Of a stretch of 64,000 nt of DNA, positions 51,103-59,972 are shown piece after piece; position 1 is the stretch's first letter; every line of letters begins with the position of its first letter. Made by a program: the position numbers and the translations under genes. The notes under the pieces were generated by a model. That model worked only from the letters and a program-made list of their open reading frames with translations. It did no database searches and had not been told where the DNA came from. The stretch is from Bacteroides sp. (lineage in GTDB: Bacteria > Bacteroidota > Bacteroidia > Bacteroidales > Bacteroidaceae): contig DXWV01000055.1 of NCBI GenBank assembly GCA_019416685.1, positions 1-64,000 on the forward strand. The letters run 5' to 3'.

Positions 51103-51528
51103 ATGAGCCAATTTATCGATCTTAAGGACTATGACGCGAGCATCCACAAGGAAATACTGGATGCCGTAACAAGGGAGGACGAAGCTGTCGTGGAGATATG
51201 TGAAGACCGCGCCGTCGCCGAGATGCGCTGCTATCTCTCAAAACGCTATGACTGTGACAAGATATTCGGGGCCACCGGTAAGGAAAGGAACCAGCTGGTT
51301 CTGATGATGGCTATTGACATCGCCATCTATCATATCATCAGTATTCATAACCCGCAGAGCATAAAGGGTATCCGCAAGGAAAGATACGAACGGGCTGTGG
51401 AATGGATGGAGGCCGTAGCGAATGAAGATATTTCAATCGACGGGGCACCACTGTTGCCGGAAGAAGTCAGGGCGAACAAATCCAATTTTTTAATGAAAAG
51501 CAACCGAAAACGGGTAAATCACTGGTAA
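51103..51528 (+). CDS. DUF1320 family head protein (Mu gp36-like)
   Basis: A 141-residue protein of the DUF1320 family, head-tail connector proteins of Mu-like phages. It contains AVAEMRCYLSKRYD near residue 40 and LMMAIDIAIYHI near 70, and ends in a basic segment. It lies between the terminase and portal genes as in Mu. Confidence 0.82.
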   Translation: MSQFIDLKDYDASIHKEILDAVTREDEAVVEICEDRAVAEMRCYLSKRYDCDKIFGATGKERNQLVLMMAIDIAIYHIISIHNPQSIKGIRKERYERAVEWMEAVANEDISIDGAPLLPEEVRANKSNFLMKSNRKRVNHW

Positions 51529-51529
51529 A

Positions 51530-52918
51530 ATGAAAAAGAAGAATAACAGGGCCGGGAAAATAACCATGAGCGGAAATACGCCGAGACCCGGGCAAAAAGG
51601 TCCCGCTACAATTGTACTGACACAGCCGAAACGCTTCGGTATCGATATTGCAGATTACATGTCAGCAATACGGTCATTTGAAAACGTGGACTACTCCAGA
51701 CGTTACAAGCTATATGACCTGTTCAGTGACATATTGATGGATACGCATCTCTCCAGTGTCATCGAAAAGCGAAAAAATTCCGTACTTTCATCCGCCATCG
51801 AATTCCAGCGGAATGGTAAACCGGACAAGCGGGTAAATGAGCAAATACGCTCCCCTTGGTTCCGCCGGTTGATAGCTGATATCCTGGATGCGAAAATATG
51901 GGGATTTTCCCTGATGCAGTTCTATCGGCAGGGAGAATGGATAAACTACGACTTGATACCGCGCAAACATGTTGACCCGATACGTCGGATTATCATGCGC
52001 CACCAAACCGATATAACCGGTACCTCCTGGGACGAATACCCGGACTTATTATTTGTCGGTTCACCGGATGATTTGGGACTGCTGGCCAAAGCTGCCATCT
52101 GGGTAATTTACAAACGTAACGACGTTGCAGACTGGGCGCAGTTTGCGGAGATATTCGGGGCACCTATCAGGGAGTATACTTACCCGACCGATGACGATGA
52201 AGCACGGCAAAGGGCACTCGCTGACGCGGAAAGTACCGGAAGCATGTCGGTGTTCGTACATGCTCAGGAAACGGTCATGGAGCTGAGGGAAGCAGCCAAC
52301 AAAACCGGGAGTTCTGACCTGTACGATAAACTTTGCGAACGGTGCAACAGTGAAATTTCCAAATTATTCCTGGGCAATACGCTGACTACCGAATCTTCCG
52401 AAAACGGCACGCAGGCTCTTGGAACAGTACACAAAAAAGTGGAAGACAAAGTATCGGAATCAGACCGGCAGGATATTCTGGATGTACTCAACTATAACAT
52501 GACGGATATTTTTGCGGCCATGGGCATTAATACCGACGGCGGGGAATTCTGTTATCCGGAAAAGAAGGATATTGAACCGAGCCAGAAAATGACTATCCTC
52601 ACACAATTGAAAACGAACTTTAACTTGCCGGTGGGTGATGACTATCTCTATGAAGAATTCGGAGTCGAAAAGCCGGTAAACTATGACGAGCTAAAAAAGC
52701 AACAAGAGGAAAAGGCACTTGAAATCAATGCGGCAAAAGCTAAAGCCATCGAGACTCTGGAGGATGATCCGGATCCGGAGGATAAAACCAAAGTGGAAAA
52801 GAAACCTGGTAAAGATGTGCAAAAAGAGAAAGTAAACGCCGTTAAAAACGCGTACAACTGGCTGAAACGTTTTTTCGGGAAAGCCCCGGGGAAAGACGGG
52901 GCAGCTTTAGAGTGGTAA
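51530..52918 (+). CDS. Portal protein (DUF935, Mu gp29-like)
   Basis: A 462-residue portal of the DUF935 family. Signatures include SHLSSVIEKRKN-type text (THLSSVIEKRKNSVLSS near residue 73), KIWGFSLMQFYRQG and FAEIFGAPIREYTYP near 207. The basic C-terminus ends with a helix (NAYNWLKRFFG). The dodecameric portal is the DNA gate. It ends in TAATG, coupled to the MuF gene. Confidence 0.9.
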   Translation: MKKKNNRAGKITMSGNTPRPGQKGPATIVLTQPKRFGIDIADYMSAIRSFENVDYSRRYKLYDLFSDILMDTHLSSVIEKRKNSVLSSAIEFQRNGKPDKRVNEQIRSPWFRRLIADILDAKIWGFSLMQFYRQGEWINYDLIPRKHVDPIRRIIMRHQTDITGTSWDEYPDLLFVGSPDDLGLLAKAAIWVIYKRNDVADWAQFAEIFGAPIREYTYPTDDDEARQRALADAESTGSMSVFVHAQETVMELREAANKTGSSDLYDKLCERCNSEISKLFLGNTLTTESSENGTQALGTVHKKVEDKVSESDRQDILDVLNYNMTDIFAAMGINTDGGEFCYPEKKDIEPSQKMTILTQLKTNFNLPVGDDYLYEEFGVEKPVNYDELKKQQEEKALEINAAKAKAIETLEDDPDPEDKTKVEKKPGKDVQKEKVNAVKNAYNWLKRFFGKAPGKDGAALEW

Positions 52919-54387
52919 TGAATGACCTTTATCTATTTGAAAATAAAGATAAAGAAGTAGCATCTTCCTTCTCCTTTGATGAGGAAGTTCTGAAAAAAGC
53001 CCTGAAGAACATTTATAGTAAAGACTTTCACCCGATGAATGACATTGAAGAAAACATGTTCAATTCAGTATGGGAAACGATGAATAATGCCACGGATAAA
53101 GGTTTTCAGAAACGAACACCGGATGATCCGGATTATGACTTTTATCAGGAAATAAGGAAAAATAACGCTGTATTCTCGGCTTTCAAAGTACATCGGGCAC
53201 AGAATGACATGGCGGCATTACTGCTGGATAAAAACGGGAATTTAAAACCTTTTGAACAATGGATGAAGGAGGTCATGCCTATTGCCGACCATCAGATGCG
53301 CCACTGGCTACGTACTGAATATGATACTGCGGTCATACGCGCGCACCAGGCTGCGGACTGGAGACAGTTCGAGAGGGAGAAAGATATACTTCCGAATTTA
53401 AAATGGATGCCGTCCACATCCATACATCCGGGAGCGGATCATAAAATATTCTGGGGAACCATACGTCCCATTGATGATACGTTTTGGGATGAGCATAAGC
53501 CCGGTGACAGATGGAACTGTAAATGTAACCTTTCATCAACAGATGAGAAGCCGACACCGATACCGGGAAGCGGATTGGAAAACAAGCCTGCTCCGGGGCT
53601 GGATAATAATCCCGGGAAAGATGCCAAACTGTTTTCCAACAGCCACCCTTATCAAAAGGAAGCACACCAGGGAGCCGAGAAAGCTGTGGATAAGTTGACG
53701 AAACGTATCAAGGAAATGATCGCGGAAATGCCGAAAAACCTCACAATGGAAGAAAAGGAAGCCATAGCCAGACATAACCTGGAATTGGAAAAAGCACTTA
53801 AAATCACCAAAGGAAAACCAATGACAGTGGAAGAAGCGGACAAACAGAACGCAAATCCGAATTACGGGAAGGAAAGAGGATATGGCATCAACTGCCAAAC
53901 ATGTACGCCTGCCTACGCATTGCGCCTCAAAGGATTCAATATTACGGCCAAGTCCAATACCCCGGGCTCCAAACTCAATTACTTAAGCAAAGGAATGAAC
54001 GCTTGGGAAGTCTGGAAGAATATAGATGGGACACCCGCCAAGCACAACAGTATCAATGACTGGCTTGCAGCAAAAGGCTATCTTCAAATGACAGAAAAAC
54101 GCTACATGCAATTCTTCAATGAAATGTGTAAGGAAGAGGGTGTTTACGAATTAGTGATATTCTGGAAAGGAGGAGGAGGACACGCTACCATATTGCAGAG
54201 GTTCTCCAATGGTGAACTAAGATACATAGAGCCACAACATGATAATCAGAAAGGTTCAGGCAGGGAGGAACGGAATGTCAACTGGCTTTGCAATGCAGGA
54301 AGAACAAAAACGTATACTGCCAGTGGTGTTATGCGGATAGATAACAAGCTATTCAACATCGACCATGTCGACATCTTTGATAAGTAG
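52918..54387 (+). CDS. MuF head protein with papain-like toxin-type C-terminus
   Basis: A 489-residue protein with its start at 52918, coupled to the portal stop. Residues about 80-200 are the phage Mu F domain, with ETMNNATDKGF early and WMPSTSIHPGADHKIFWGT and DRWNCKC later. The C-terminal 170 residues look like Tox-PL, a papain-like polymorphic toxin domain: INCQTCTPAYALRLKGF (Cys about residue 325) and GGHATILQRF (His about 421), then RYIEPQ. It may be injected with the genome. The 3' end overlaps an antisense gene. Confidence 0.8.
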   Translation: MNDLYLFENKDKEVASSFSFDEEVLKKALKNIYSKDFHPMNDIEENMFNSVWETMNNATDKGFQKRTPDDPDYDFYQEIRKNNAVFSAFKVHRAQNDMAALLLDKNGNLKPFEQWMKEVMPIADHQMRHWLRTEYDTAVIRAHQAADWRQFEREKDILPNLKWMPSTSIHPGADHKIFWGTIRPIDDTFWDEHKPGDRWNCKCNLSSTDEKPTPIPGSGLENKPAPGLDNNPGKDAKLFSNSHPYQKEAHQGAEKAVDKLTKRIKEMIAEMPKNLTMEEKEAIARHNLELEKALKITKGKPMTVEEADKQNANPNYGKERGYGINCQTCTPAYALRLKGFNITAKSNTPGSKLNYLSKGMNAWEVWKNIDGTPAKHNSINDWLAAKGYLQMTEKRYMQFFNEMCKEEGVYELVIFWKGGGGHATILQRFSNGELRYIEPQHDNQKGSGREERNVNWLCNAGRTKTYTASGVMRIDNKLFNIDHVDIFDK

Positions 54388-54612
54388 CCCTATAATATCA
54401 AGAGATTCAAAGCCTGTTATTTCTGTGGCATGACCATTCTTGAATAAATAGACGAAAGGGAAACCGGTACACGAATCTTCAGGGAACTTAAACAAATACG
54501 CCTCCTGACCTTCGTAATTACCAAGATAATCGAAGGAATCACCGTATTGCTCAATAAGCCATCGGGCCTCGCTCTTTATTTGTTCAGGTACTTTCATAAC
54601 GCAAAAAGGCAA
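54349..54612 (-). CDS. Antisense 87-aa protein, candidate immunity partner
   Basis: An 87-residue acidic protein on the opposite strand, overlapping the last 39 bases of the MuF toxin-type gene. It reads KVPEQIKSEARWLIEQYG then SFDYLGNYEGQEAYLFKFP and ends VDMVDVE. Acidity and size suit an immunity protein. Its own perfect -7 box at 54631-54639 would allow expression in the lysogen while late genes are off. It interrupts the usual F-to-G order, as a moron cassette would. Confidence 0.6.
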   Translation of the reverse strand: MPFCVMKVPEQIKSEARWLIEQYGDSFDYLGNYEGQEAYLFKFPEDSCTGFPFVYLFKNGHATEITGFESLDIIGLLIKDVDMVDVE

Positions 54613-54630
54613 ATAATAAAAGCCTTGTTT

Positions 54631-54639
54631 GCAAAGGTA
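54631..54639 (-). promoter_or_regulatory. Promoter -7 box for the antisense gene
   Basis: TACCTTTGC on the minus strand matches TAnnTTTGC exactly, 19 bases upstream of the 87-aa gene start. The -33 is unclear. It lies in the only sizeable gap of the rightward late operon. Confidence 0.6.
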
Positions 54640-54667
54640 TAAAATTATTTTTGAAACAATGTAATTT

Positions 54668-55300
54668 ATGGATATAAAAGAATTTTCGAATCAGATAAAA
54701 GCCAAGCGTAAAGAGCTGGATGAGTTGATGAAACGCAAGATGCCGGTATTAGCCGGACGTATGGCTAAAGACCATTACCAAGACAATTTCCGCAAAAGTG
54801 GCTTTGTCAATAACGGGTTGCATCCCTGGAAGAAAGCAAAAAGACTTTCTTCAGGAGGCAAAGATGCGGCCAGTCAATACGGGACTTTATTATCAAGCCG
54901 GAACCACATGTTCAGCTCCATAAAATATGTGCCCGGAGATTACCGGGTGAAAGTGTCTGATGAACTTATATATGCGCCAGTACACAACTGGGGAGGGACA
55001 GTGCATCCAACCATTACAGCCCAAATGCGGCGTTTTGCATGGGCGAAGTATTATGAGGCAACAGGTAAGGCACAAAAGGCCGCTAAGGGCAAGAAAAAGG
55101 GTAAAAAGAGAGATTCTAAGGGAAAAGAGAAAGAGCAGGAGAATCCGGAGGCATCACGCTGGAAAGGGCTTGCACTGACTAAAAAGAAAACTCTCCGGAT
55201 CAAGATTCCGAAACGTCAGTTTATCGGAGAGAGTCAGGAACTGTCCGATAAGATAACAGAGAAAACAGAAAATGAAATCAGAAACATTTTAAATTCATAA
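54668..55300 (+). CDS. Virion morphogenesis protein (Mu gpG-like)
   Basis: A 210-residue member of the phage virion morphogenesis family. It contains RMAKDHYQDNFRKSGFVNNG, WKKAKRL and LIYAPVHNWGGTVHPTI. An unusually Lys-rich insertion (about 135-165) precedes the C-terminal RQFIGESQEL. It completes the connector and tail joining in Mu-like phages. Confidence 0.85.
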   Translation: MDIKEFSNQIKAKRKELDELMKRKMPVLAGRMAKDHYQDNFRKSGFVNNGLHPWKKAKRLSSGGKDAASQYGTLLSSRNHMFSSIKYVPGDYRVKVSDELIYAPVHNWGGTVHPTITAQMRRFAWAKYYEATGKAQKAAKGKKKGKKRDSKGKEKEQENPEASRWKGLALTKKKTLRIKIPKRQFIGESQELSDKITEKTENEIRNILNS

Positions 55301-55303
55301 ATC

Positions 55304-55777
55304 ATGGAAGAAATATTCATTGCAATTATGGAACACATCGCTGAAACGATGCCGGAACTCTCTTACATCGATGAGGATTACGGACAGTTGGAACCAACCG
55401 AAGACCAGGACAGTTATCCGGTCACATTCCCCTGCGTACTTATTGGAAATACGGAATCGGACTGGAACGATATCGGTTACGGGGTACAGAAAAGCGAGTC
55501 ACTCGTCACCGTGCGTCTAGCCATCGACTGCTACGATGACACCCACTACACGTCCGGCACCTATCAGAAAGTAAGGGAACGCCAGCTGAAAGCGAAGGAA
55601 TTGTACAAGGCACTGCAGGGATTCCAATGCACAGAAGAAGCGACCCCGCTTGTCAGGGTGAAAAGCAGGGATTATTCACTACCAGGAAACATAAAAGTAT
55701 ATGAAACGATGTTTTCCTTCACCCTGCACGATGAATCTGCCATGCAGGAGGGATTAAAGAAATTCACTCTCCAGTAA
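55304..55777 (+). CDS. Tail completion protein (Mu gp37-like position)
   Basis: A 157-residue protein 3 bases after gpG. It has an early EEIFIAIMEHIAETMPEL, a DSYPVTFPCVLIGNT block and a C-terminal YETMFSFTLHDES. It is likely the tail terminator or gp37 homologue that caps the tail at the neck. It is the last gene of the rightward operon, and its stop overlaps the end of the convergent regulator gene by 14 bases. Confidence 0.65.
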   Translation: MEEIFIAIMEHIAETMPELSYIDEDYGQLEPTEDQDSYPVTFPCVLIGNTESDWNDIGYGVQKSESLVTVRLAIDCYDDTHYTSGTYQKVRERQLKAKELYKALQGFQCTEEATPLVRVKSRDYSLPGNIKVYETMFSFTLHDESAMQEGLKKFTLQ

Positions 55778-56033
55778 ACAGGGAGAGTTGAACAGCTGTC
55801 AGGCGGGGTTTCTTTACCTTTGGGACGGGTTTTATCTCCAGGTCATTCAGCTCACGGCACTTGCGCCGGATGATTGACATGATACGCTCTTCGGAGATGA
55901 AAAATTCCTGCTTTGATAACACTTTCAAGGCATCGTCAAAGCGCAAGCGCTGTACCTCCGTCCAGTAATAGTAGCGGCGGCACAGGGCTTCATCACGAAG
56001 TTCTATCAATTCTTTATCACGTCCTTTAGGCAT
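55764..56033 (-). CDS. Small regulator candidate between early and late genes
   Basis: An 89-residue basic protein starting MPKGRDKELIELRDEAL, with KVLSKQEFFISEERIMSIIRRKC as a possible helix-turn-helix and a Pro/Lys linker to QLSLFTGE. It has its own strong promoter and is separated from the early genes by a terminator, the genomic place of Mu Mor/C. It may activate the late operons. The assignment is by position and faint motif. Confidence 0.55.
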   Translation of the reverse strand: MPKGRDKELIELRDEALCRRYYYWTEVQRLRFDDALKVLSKQEFFISEERIMSIIRRKCRELNDLEIKPVPKVKKPRLTAVQLSLFTGE

Positions 56034-56052
56034 ATATATATCGGTATATGTT

Positions 56053-56086
56053 GCAAAATTAGCTATTTAACAGTGCATATAACAAA
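56053..56086 (-). promoter_or_regulatory. Strong consensus promoter
   Basis: On the minus strand TTTG (56086-56083), 21 bases, then TAATTTTGC (56061-56053): both elements match the Bacteroides consensus. It drives the small regulator gene, whose ATG is 20 bases below. The -33 lies inside the A-run of the terminator. Confidence 0.75.
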
Positions 56087-56121
56087 AAAAACGCCGCATT
56101 CCAAAGAGTACGGCGTTTTTT
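56085..56121. terminator. Bidirectional terminator
   Basis: A7CGCCG and its inverse CGGCGT6 pair across a 14-base loop, with T-runs on both strands. It ends the leftward early transcript after the 71-aa gene. Confidence 0.85.
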
Positions 56122-56142
56122 CAGTTCAGTATGTGAACAAAA

Positions 56143-56358
56143 TCACATGGTTAGCATCTCGGTATCATCTTTTCCCGGGACAAACGGCTCAACACGGGTG
56201 ATTACCTTGCTTTGTACTTTTACCCGACCGCTTCCCTGACAAACGGGGCATTTAACGGAAACTGAAATTCCGTATTGGTCTGGAGAGAAAGTACGTCCCT
56301 TGCCTTCACAACGCTTGCAGGCCATGACATGCGGCGCAATGTTCTTTGTCGTTTCCAT
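56143..56358 (-). CDS. Zinc-finger protein, CxxCxGxG type
   Basis: A 71-residue protein with two DnaJ-type half-sites, CKRCEGKGR near residue 14 and CPVCQGSGR near 39, making one zinc ribbon. It is the last early gene before the terminator. A second protein of the same type is encoded at 59748. Similar small proteins act as adaptors; the role here is unknown. Confidence 0.75.
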   Translation of the reverse strand: METTKNIAPHVMACKRCEGKGRTFSPDQYGISVSVKCPVCQGSGRVKVQSKVITRVEPFVPGKDDTEMLTM

Positions 56359-56360
56359 AA

Positions 56361-57014
56361 CTACAGACGGCAGAAAGAGGGTTCAATACGACGCCAAACA
56401 CCGTTCAAATCGCGTTTATAAAAGTAATAGTTGGTAGCTGTCTTGTAGACGACGTTACTCTCTTTGAAAAGCTGCATAATATCAGCATATTCCGTGTCAA
56501 AACGGCTCTCCAACTCATAGAGCTTACTGATGGACTTATAGTCGAGATCACCCTGTTTATTGCGTTCCAGCAATGTCATGGCGAGCTGGTACATCGGGTC
56601 ATCGACTCCTTTATCAGTACGGCCTACATAATCCTTCAAGTAGTTGATCAAACGTTCCGCGGCGAGATCGGCACGCTCATCGAAACTTTTAACCTTGTTA
56701 CTTTTAACTTCCAATTTAAAGTTTTCATCCACTACGGTAAAACTGGATTGTTCTTCTCCACGGCGCAACTGGCCATAATCTCGCATCACGTTGCGAAAGG
56801 CTTCACTCTCTCCGACAATCCAGTCATAAAAGCCTTGCACGTTATTCACGATCGGCATCAATTTGCTTTCAACGTCAAAGGTGAACTGATGGCGTAGGGT
56901 TTCATACGCTTCACGACGACTACGCTGGTCTTCTTTTTCTTCCTGTTGCAATTGCTTCAACAACTCTTTTCTTTCCTTTGCGGAAAGTTCTTTTAATACT
57001 TCAATTCCTTTCAT
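56361..57014 (-). CDS. DUF3164-family early protein
   Basis: A 217-residue protein like DUF3164, found in the early region of Mu-like phages. An N-terminal coiled coil (SAKERKELLKQLQQEEKE) is followed by FKLEVKSNKVKSFDERADLAAERL in pieces and a C-terminal LYELESRFDTEYADIM block, with a final YFYKRDLNGVW. The family's function is unknown. Confidence 0.75.
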   Translation of the reverse strand: MKGIEVLKELSAKERKELLKQLQQEEKEDQRSRREAYETLRHQFTFDVESKLMPIVNNVQGFYDWIVGESEAFRNVMRDYGQLRRGEEQSSFTVVDENFKLEVKSNKVKSFDERADLAAERLINYLKDYVGRTDKGVDDPMYQLAMTLLERNKQGDLDYKSISKLYELESRFDTEYADIMQLFKESNVVYKTATNYYFYKRDLNGVWRRIEPSFCRL

Positions 57015-57037
57015 ATTTCAAAAATTAATGGTGATTA

Positions 57038-57472
57038 TTATTTTTCTTTCTTACGGCGGATGGCACGCAGCTTCACCTGCAGTGCATCCAGTTCTTCACA
57101 GTCCAAATCCCGGAACTCTTTACCAGCGATACGACTATCCATGCAAAATGAATTGACATTATCCCAGTTTGATGTATTAATGCCCAGCAGTTGCATCTGA
57201 TGAAGTACAGCGGAACGCTTCTGGCGACGTATTTTAATCAACTGTTCCTGGTAAGTAGGCGGTACCAGTTTCTGCATACCGGCAACGGCAGCGTTATACT
57301 CCTGGAGAGTCATTTCGCGCAAACTGGAGGTACGATTATCCGTATACTGTAACACTACACTTTCCTTCAGTGCATCACGATCGGACGTGGGAAGGCGGTT
57401 CAAAAGGCTGTAAAATGCCCCATAATTCTCGGGCTTTCTTACAAGTTTCTTGGTATTGATGTCTATTTGCAT
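57038..57472 (-). CDS. Early protein, DUF1018/gp16-like
   Basis: A 144-residue helical, basic protein, MQIDINTKKLVRKPENYGAF. The RSAVLHQMQLLGINTSNWDNVNSF stretch in its second half, and the C-terminal LRAIRRKKEK, recall Mu gp16 (DUF1018) regulatory proteins, but I cannot confirm it. It lies between the DUF3164 gene and the zinc/HTH gene. Confidence 0.5.
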   Translation of the reverse strand: MQIDINTKKLVRKPENYGAFYSLLNRLPTSDRDALKESVVLQYTDNRTSSLREMTLQEYNAAVAGMQKLVPPTYQEQLIKIRRQKRSAVLHQMQLLGINTSNWDNVNSFCMDSRIAGKEFRDLDCEELDALQVKLRAIRRKKEK

Positions 57473-57489
57473 GTTACGTTTATTTTAAT

Positions 57490-57993
57490 TTATTCTTCTC
57501 TAATTCTTCCGGTATATTGATTTCCTTTGAACTTCATACCCTTAGTAAAACCGCCCGGATATCCGAGTTCCTTGCTACGGGCATTAGCAAGCATCAGGTG
57601 TTCTTTGCTAATTGCAGAAACAAAGTCCTTGTCTTTTACCAGACCGAGTTCACGGGCTTTTCGGGTAACACTCCGCTCAGAAACACCGAGCATCTCAGCC
57701 AATTCCCGGTTAATGGTGTTGTGATAGTGGCGGCGCATGAGGGAAAGCATGTTCCCGTTCCAAAAGATACGGGTGGAATATCCGCTATGCTCCACTACCC
57801 GGTCCAACGTTCGGTGCATGAAAGTACCATCAGGCACTTTTCGATGTTTCAGGTACTGTTCACGCTTATACTTCAAAATACACTCGTGACACCATGAACT
57901 ACGGGAGCCGTTTTTCAACGTGGAGAACTTGCACATCCAAAGTTTACGCCCGCAACGTGGACAGACCTTTTTTCGTTTATTGATTTCACTCAT
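57490..57993 (-). CDS. Zinc-ribbon plus HTH DNA-binding protein
   Basis: From the ATG at 57993 (MSEINKRKKVCPRCG) this is 167 residues. CPRCGRKLW with SSWCHEC forms a zinc ribbon (about 10-35). RELAEMLGVSERSVTRKARELG (about 100) is a helix-turn-helix, and the C-terminus has a GNQYT segment. An AGGAGG lies 12 bases before the start. It probably binds DNA, as a regulator or replication accessory. Confidence 0.65.
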   Translation of the reverse strand: MSEINKRKKVCPRCGRKLWMCKFSTLKNGSRSSWCHECILKYKREQYLKHRKVPDGTFMHRTLDRVVEHSGYSTRIFWNGNMLSLMRRHYHNTINRELAEMLGVSERSVTRKARELGLVKDKDFVSAISKEHLMLANARSKELGYPGGFTKGMKFKGNQYTGRIREE

Positions 57994-58043
57994 GACTAAA
58001 TTAATCCTCCTATTGTTTATTTTTATTTTTTTAGTCAATTGGT

Positions 58044-58325
58044 TTATATATCTGATCTTATAGCTGCTACTGTGTCAGTTCTTCTCGTTTCACTCACTAC
58101 TCTAGTATCTTTCGGCACAGCATTCTCAACAGTATTATCCAATATAACTACCGTATATTTCATAATATCCTGCGACATATCCACATCTCTAGCATTTTTT
58201 TCAAACTGAATAGCCAAATACCTTGTAGCTTTCGCTAATCGCTGAATATCATCAGGAATCTGCATATCATTATCAAGAGCAACACGTCCCAATATTTCTG
58301 CTATTTTTAATTCTATTTCCTTCAT
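58044..58325 (-). CDS. Hypothetical 93-aa helical protein
   Basis: The preferred start is at 58325 (MKEIELKIAEIL), beyond the stop of the upstream 60-aa gene; a longer frame to 58391 would overlap that gene. It contains DDIQRLAKATRYLAIQF and ends TVAAIRSDI. Its composition is AT-richer than its neighbours. No family is recognised. Confidence 0.5.
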   Translation of the reverse strand: MKEIELKIAEILGRVALDNDMQIPDDIQRLAKATRYLAIQFEKNARDVDMSQDIMKYTVVILDNTVENAVPKDTRVVSETRRTDTVAAIRSDI

Positions 58326-58336
58326 TTCTTTATTTA

Positions 58337-58519
58337 TTATTTGTAGAATATGTATTTTTCTTCGCAATACATACAATGGTTTTCTTTGCAATACTTTTCA
58401 ACTGCTTTTCGAGTTTTAAAGTCCTTTACCTTCCCATCTTTTGATGGAATATGCGCCACATTAAAGTTTTCATCCACTTTTAGTGGAACGAATCTTGTTT
58501 GAGTATTAAACCGTTTCAT
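58337..58519 (-). CDS. Hypothetical 60-aa protein
   Basis: A 60-residue basic protein, MKRFNTQTRFVPL, with a C-terminal CKENHCMYCEEKY that could chelate a metal. It lies 2 bases below the 98-aa gene. The function is unknown. Confidence 0.5.
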   Translation of the reverse strand: MKRFNTQTRFVPLKVDENFNVAHIPSKDGKVKDFKTRKAVEKYCKENHCMYCEEKYIFYK

Positions 58520-58521
58520 CT

Positions 58522-58818
58522 TTAATTAACATTTATATTATTCATCGGAATAATGTTCGTGCTTACTTGATCAGCTTCGGTAAAAGCTACAGCCAATAAT
58601 GAACTTAACCTGCTTTCCGCTTTGATAGCTCCAATAAGCGAACCAATGATATGTTTACCTTTGCCCTGCACCACGCTACTGCATATTTGTTCAAGACCAG
58701 TAGAGTGCTCTTCTGTCACGGCAGCCACCATAAGGATACTGATGCCGTTCTCATTACAATAAGTTTCCACTTTCTCTGTGAGGCTCTTTAATTCCTCTTT
58801 TTGTTTTTCTGTAATCAT
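58522..58818 (-). CDS. Hypothetical 98-aa protein
   Basis: A 98-residue protein, MITEKQKEELKSL, with NGISILMVAAVTEEH and GKGKHIIGSLIGAIKAES. This suggests a small alpha/beta fold also seen in Bacteroides phages as an uncharacterised early protein. It ends NNINVN. Confidence 0.5.
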   Translation of the reverse strand: MITEKQKEELKSLTEKVETYCNENGISILMVAAVTEEHSTGLEQICSSVVQGKGKHIIGSLIGAIKAESRLSSLLAVAFTEADQVSTNIIPMNNINVN

Positions 58819-58837
58819 CTTCTTAATTTTTTAATTA

Positions 58838-59773
58838 TTAAATACTATATATCGACCTTGCAAAATCTCTTTTCTGATACTGGCTGTACAAGGTATCTTC
58901 CCAATCCGGTTGTTCGTCTTCGGAGAAGTCATCTTCCTGTGGCGCCACTTCTTTCCGATAAATCAGATAACGAGCTTCCAGGAAAAACAAGACCACCCGA
59001 CGGAGAAATTCCCGGGGAGACGTAATATCATGCTTTTGCATAAAAGCACGAATACGATCGGATCCGATAGTGTTTGTACGGATACTTACTTGTTGCTGCC
59101 TCCGGAAATCCTTTAACGTACTGCCTTTTATAGTAAGTACCCGCTCAATTATCTGTTGAAGAACATTCGGTGTATAATAACCGGTATCCGCTTCGTTCGT
59201 CCTCACAAGCAACTCTGCAGCTGCTGTCAGCATACTCTCCATACTCAATCGCTGGGCTATCGCTGTTTCTTTGAGAAACACATACTGGTAATGGCTTACA
59301 TAGGTATGAATGAGATATGTATCCGGGTCTCTAAGGATAGAAGCAGAAGCAAGTTCCACCGAAAGCGCACGTAGTGTCACGTCAGCGCTGGATATAAAAG
59401 AGCATATCAGATAAATGGCCAGTTTGGTACGGTTGCCAAAACCACTTACCATAATGGCACGTTGTAATCCATCGGCAAGGCTATGGTCCATCTCGAAGCC
59501 TAATATCGATTTCTCCTGACGGCGAAAGAAAAATTCCATATCAGGGATTCTTTCTATATGCGACAGGATACGTCGTGTCGGTTTAGAAATCTTCTTTCCG
59601 TCACACATGCGGATATAGGACGCAATAAGATGATTCATTACCGCACTCATATCCGAGAAATGATAATCGGATACTTTCTCCCGGAATACCTCATGAATCA
59701 CCGCAGGCATTTTTACAAAATAATTATAATATTCTTTTCTCATGGCATTACTTATTTGAAGGCTTCCACTCAA
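58838..59773 (-). CDS. Hypothetical 311-aa early protein
   Basis: A 311-residue mostly helical protein with an N-terminal YYNYFVKMPAVIHEVF region and a long repeat-free middle. A C-terminal acidic end (EEDDFSEDEQPDWEDT) follows a FRRQQQVSIRTNTIGSDRIRAF stretch. That stretch is like a ribbon or HTH element with initial Thr. No family is recognised. It overlaps the zinc-finger gene upstream by 26 bases. Confidence 0.5.
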   Translation of the reverse strand: MSGSLQISNAMRKEYYNYFVKMPAVIHEVFREKVSDYHFSDMSAVMNHLIASYIRMCDGKKISKPTRRILSHIERIPDMEFFFRRQEKSILGFEMDHSLADGLQRAIMVSGFGNRTKLAIYLICSFISSADVTLRALSVELASASILRDPDTYLIHTYVSHYQYVFLKETAIAQRLSMESMLTAAAELLVRTNEADTGYYTPNVLQQIIERVLTIKGSTLKDFRRQQQVSIRTNTIGSDRIRAFMQKHDITSPREFLRRVVLFFLEARYLIYRKEVAPQEDDFSEDEQPDWEDTLYSQYQKRDFARSIYSI

Positions 59774-59972
59774 TAGTTACAATCGCATCAAGCATTCCGC
59801 TTCCTTCACACAAAGGGCAAGTGTTTTTCACCCTATCACGGAATTCATCGACTCCCCAGAACCAACCATTACCATGACAATACCCACAAGTATGCCCTTT
59901 GCTTACAACCTGTTCTTTGCCCTGCTTGTAACTCGGTGAAACCAGCTCTACCAGCTTTATCTGTTTACTCAT
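59748..59972 (-). CDS. Zinc-finger protein, CxxCxGxG type (second)
   Basis: A 74-residue protein with CGYCHGNGW near residue 29 and CPLCEGSGM near 51, the same DnaJ-like zinc ribbon as the protein at 56143 but with different flanks. Its start overlaps the 56-aa gene upstream by 8 bases. Confidence 0.7.
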   Translation of the reverse strand: MSKQIKLVELVSPSYKQGKEQVVSKGHTCGYCHGNGWFWGVDEFRDRVKNTCPLCEGSGMLDAIVTIEWKPSNK

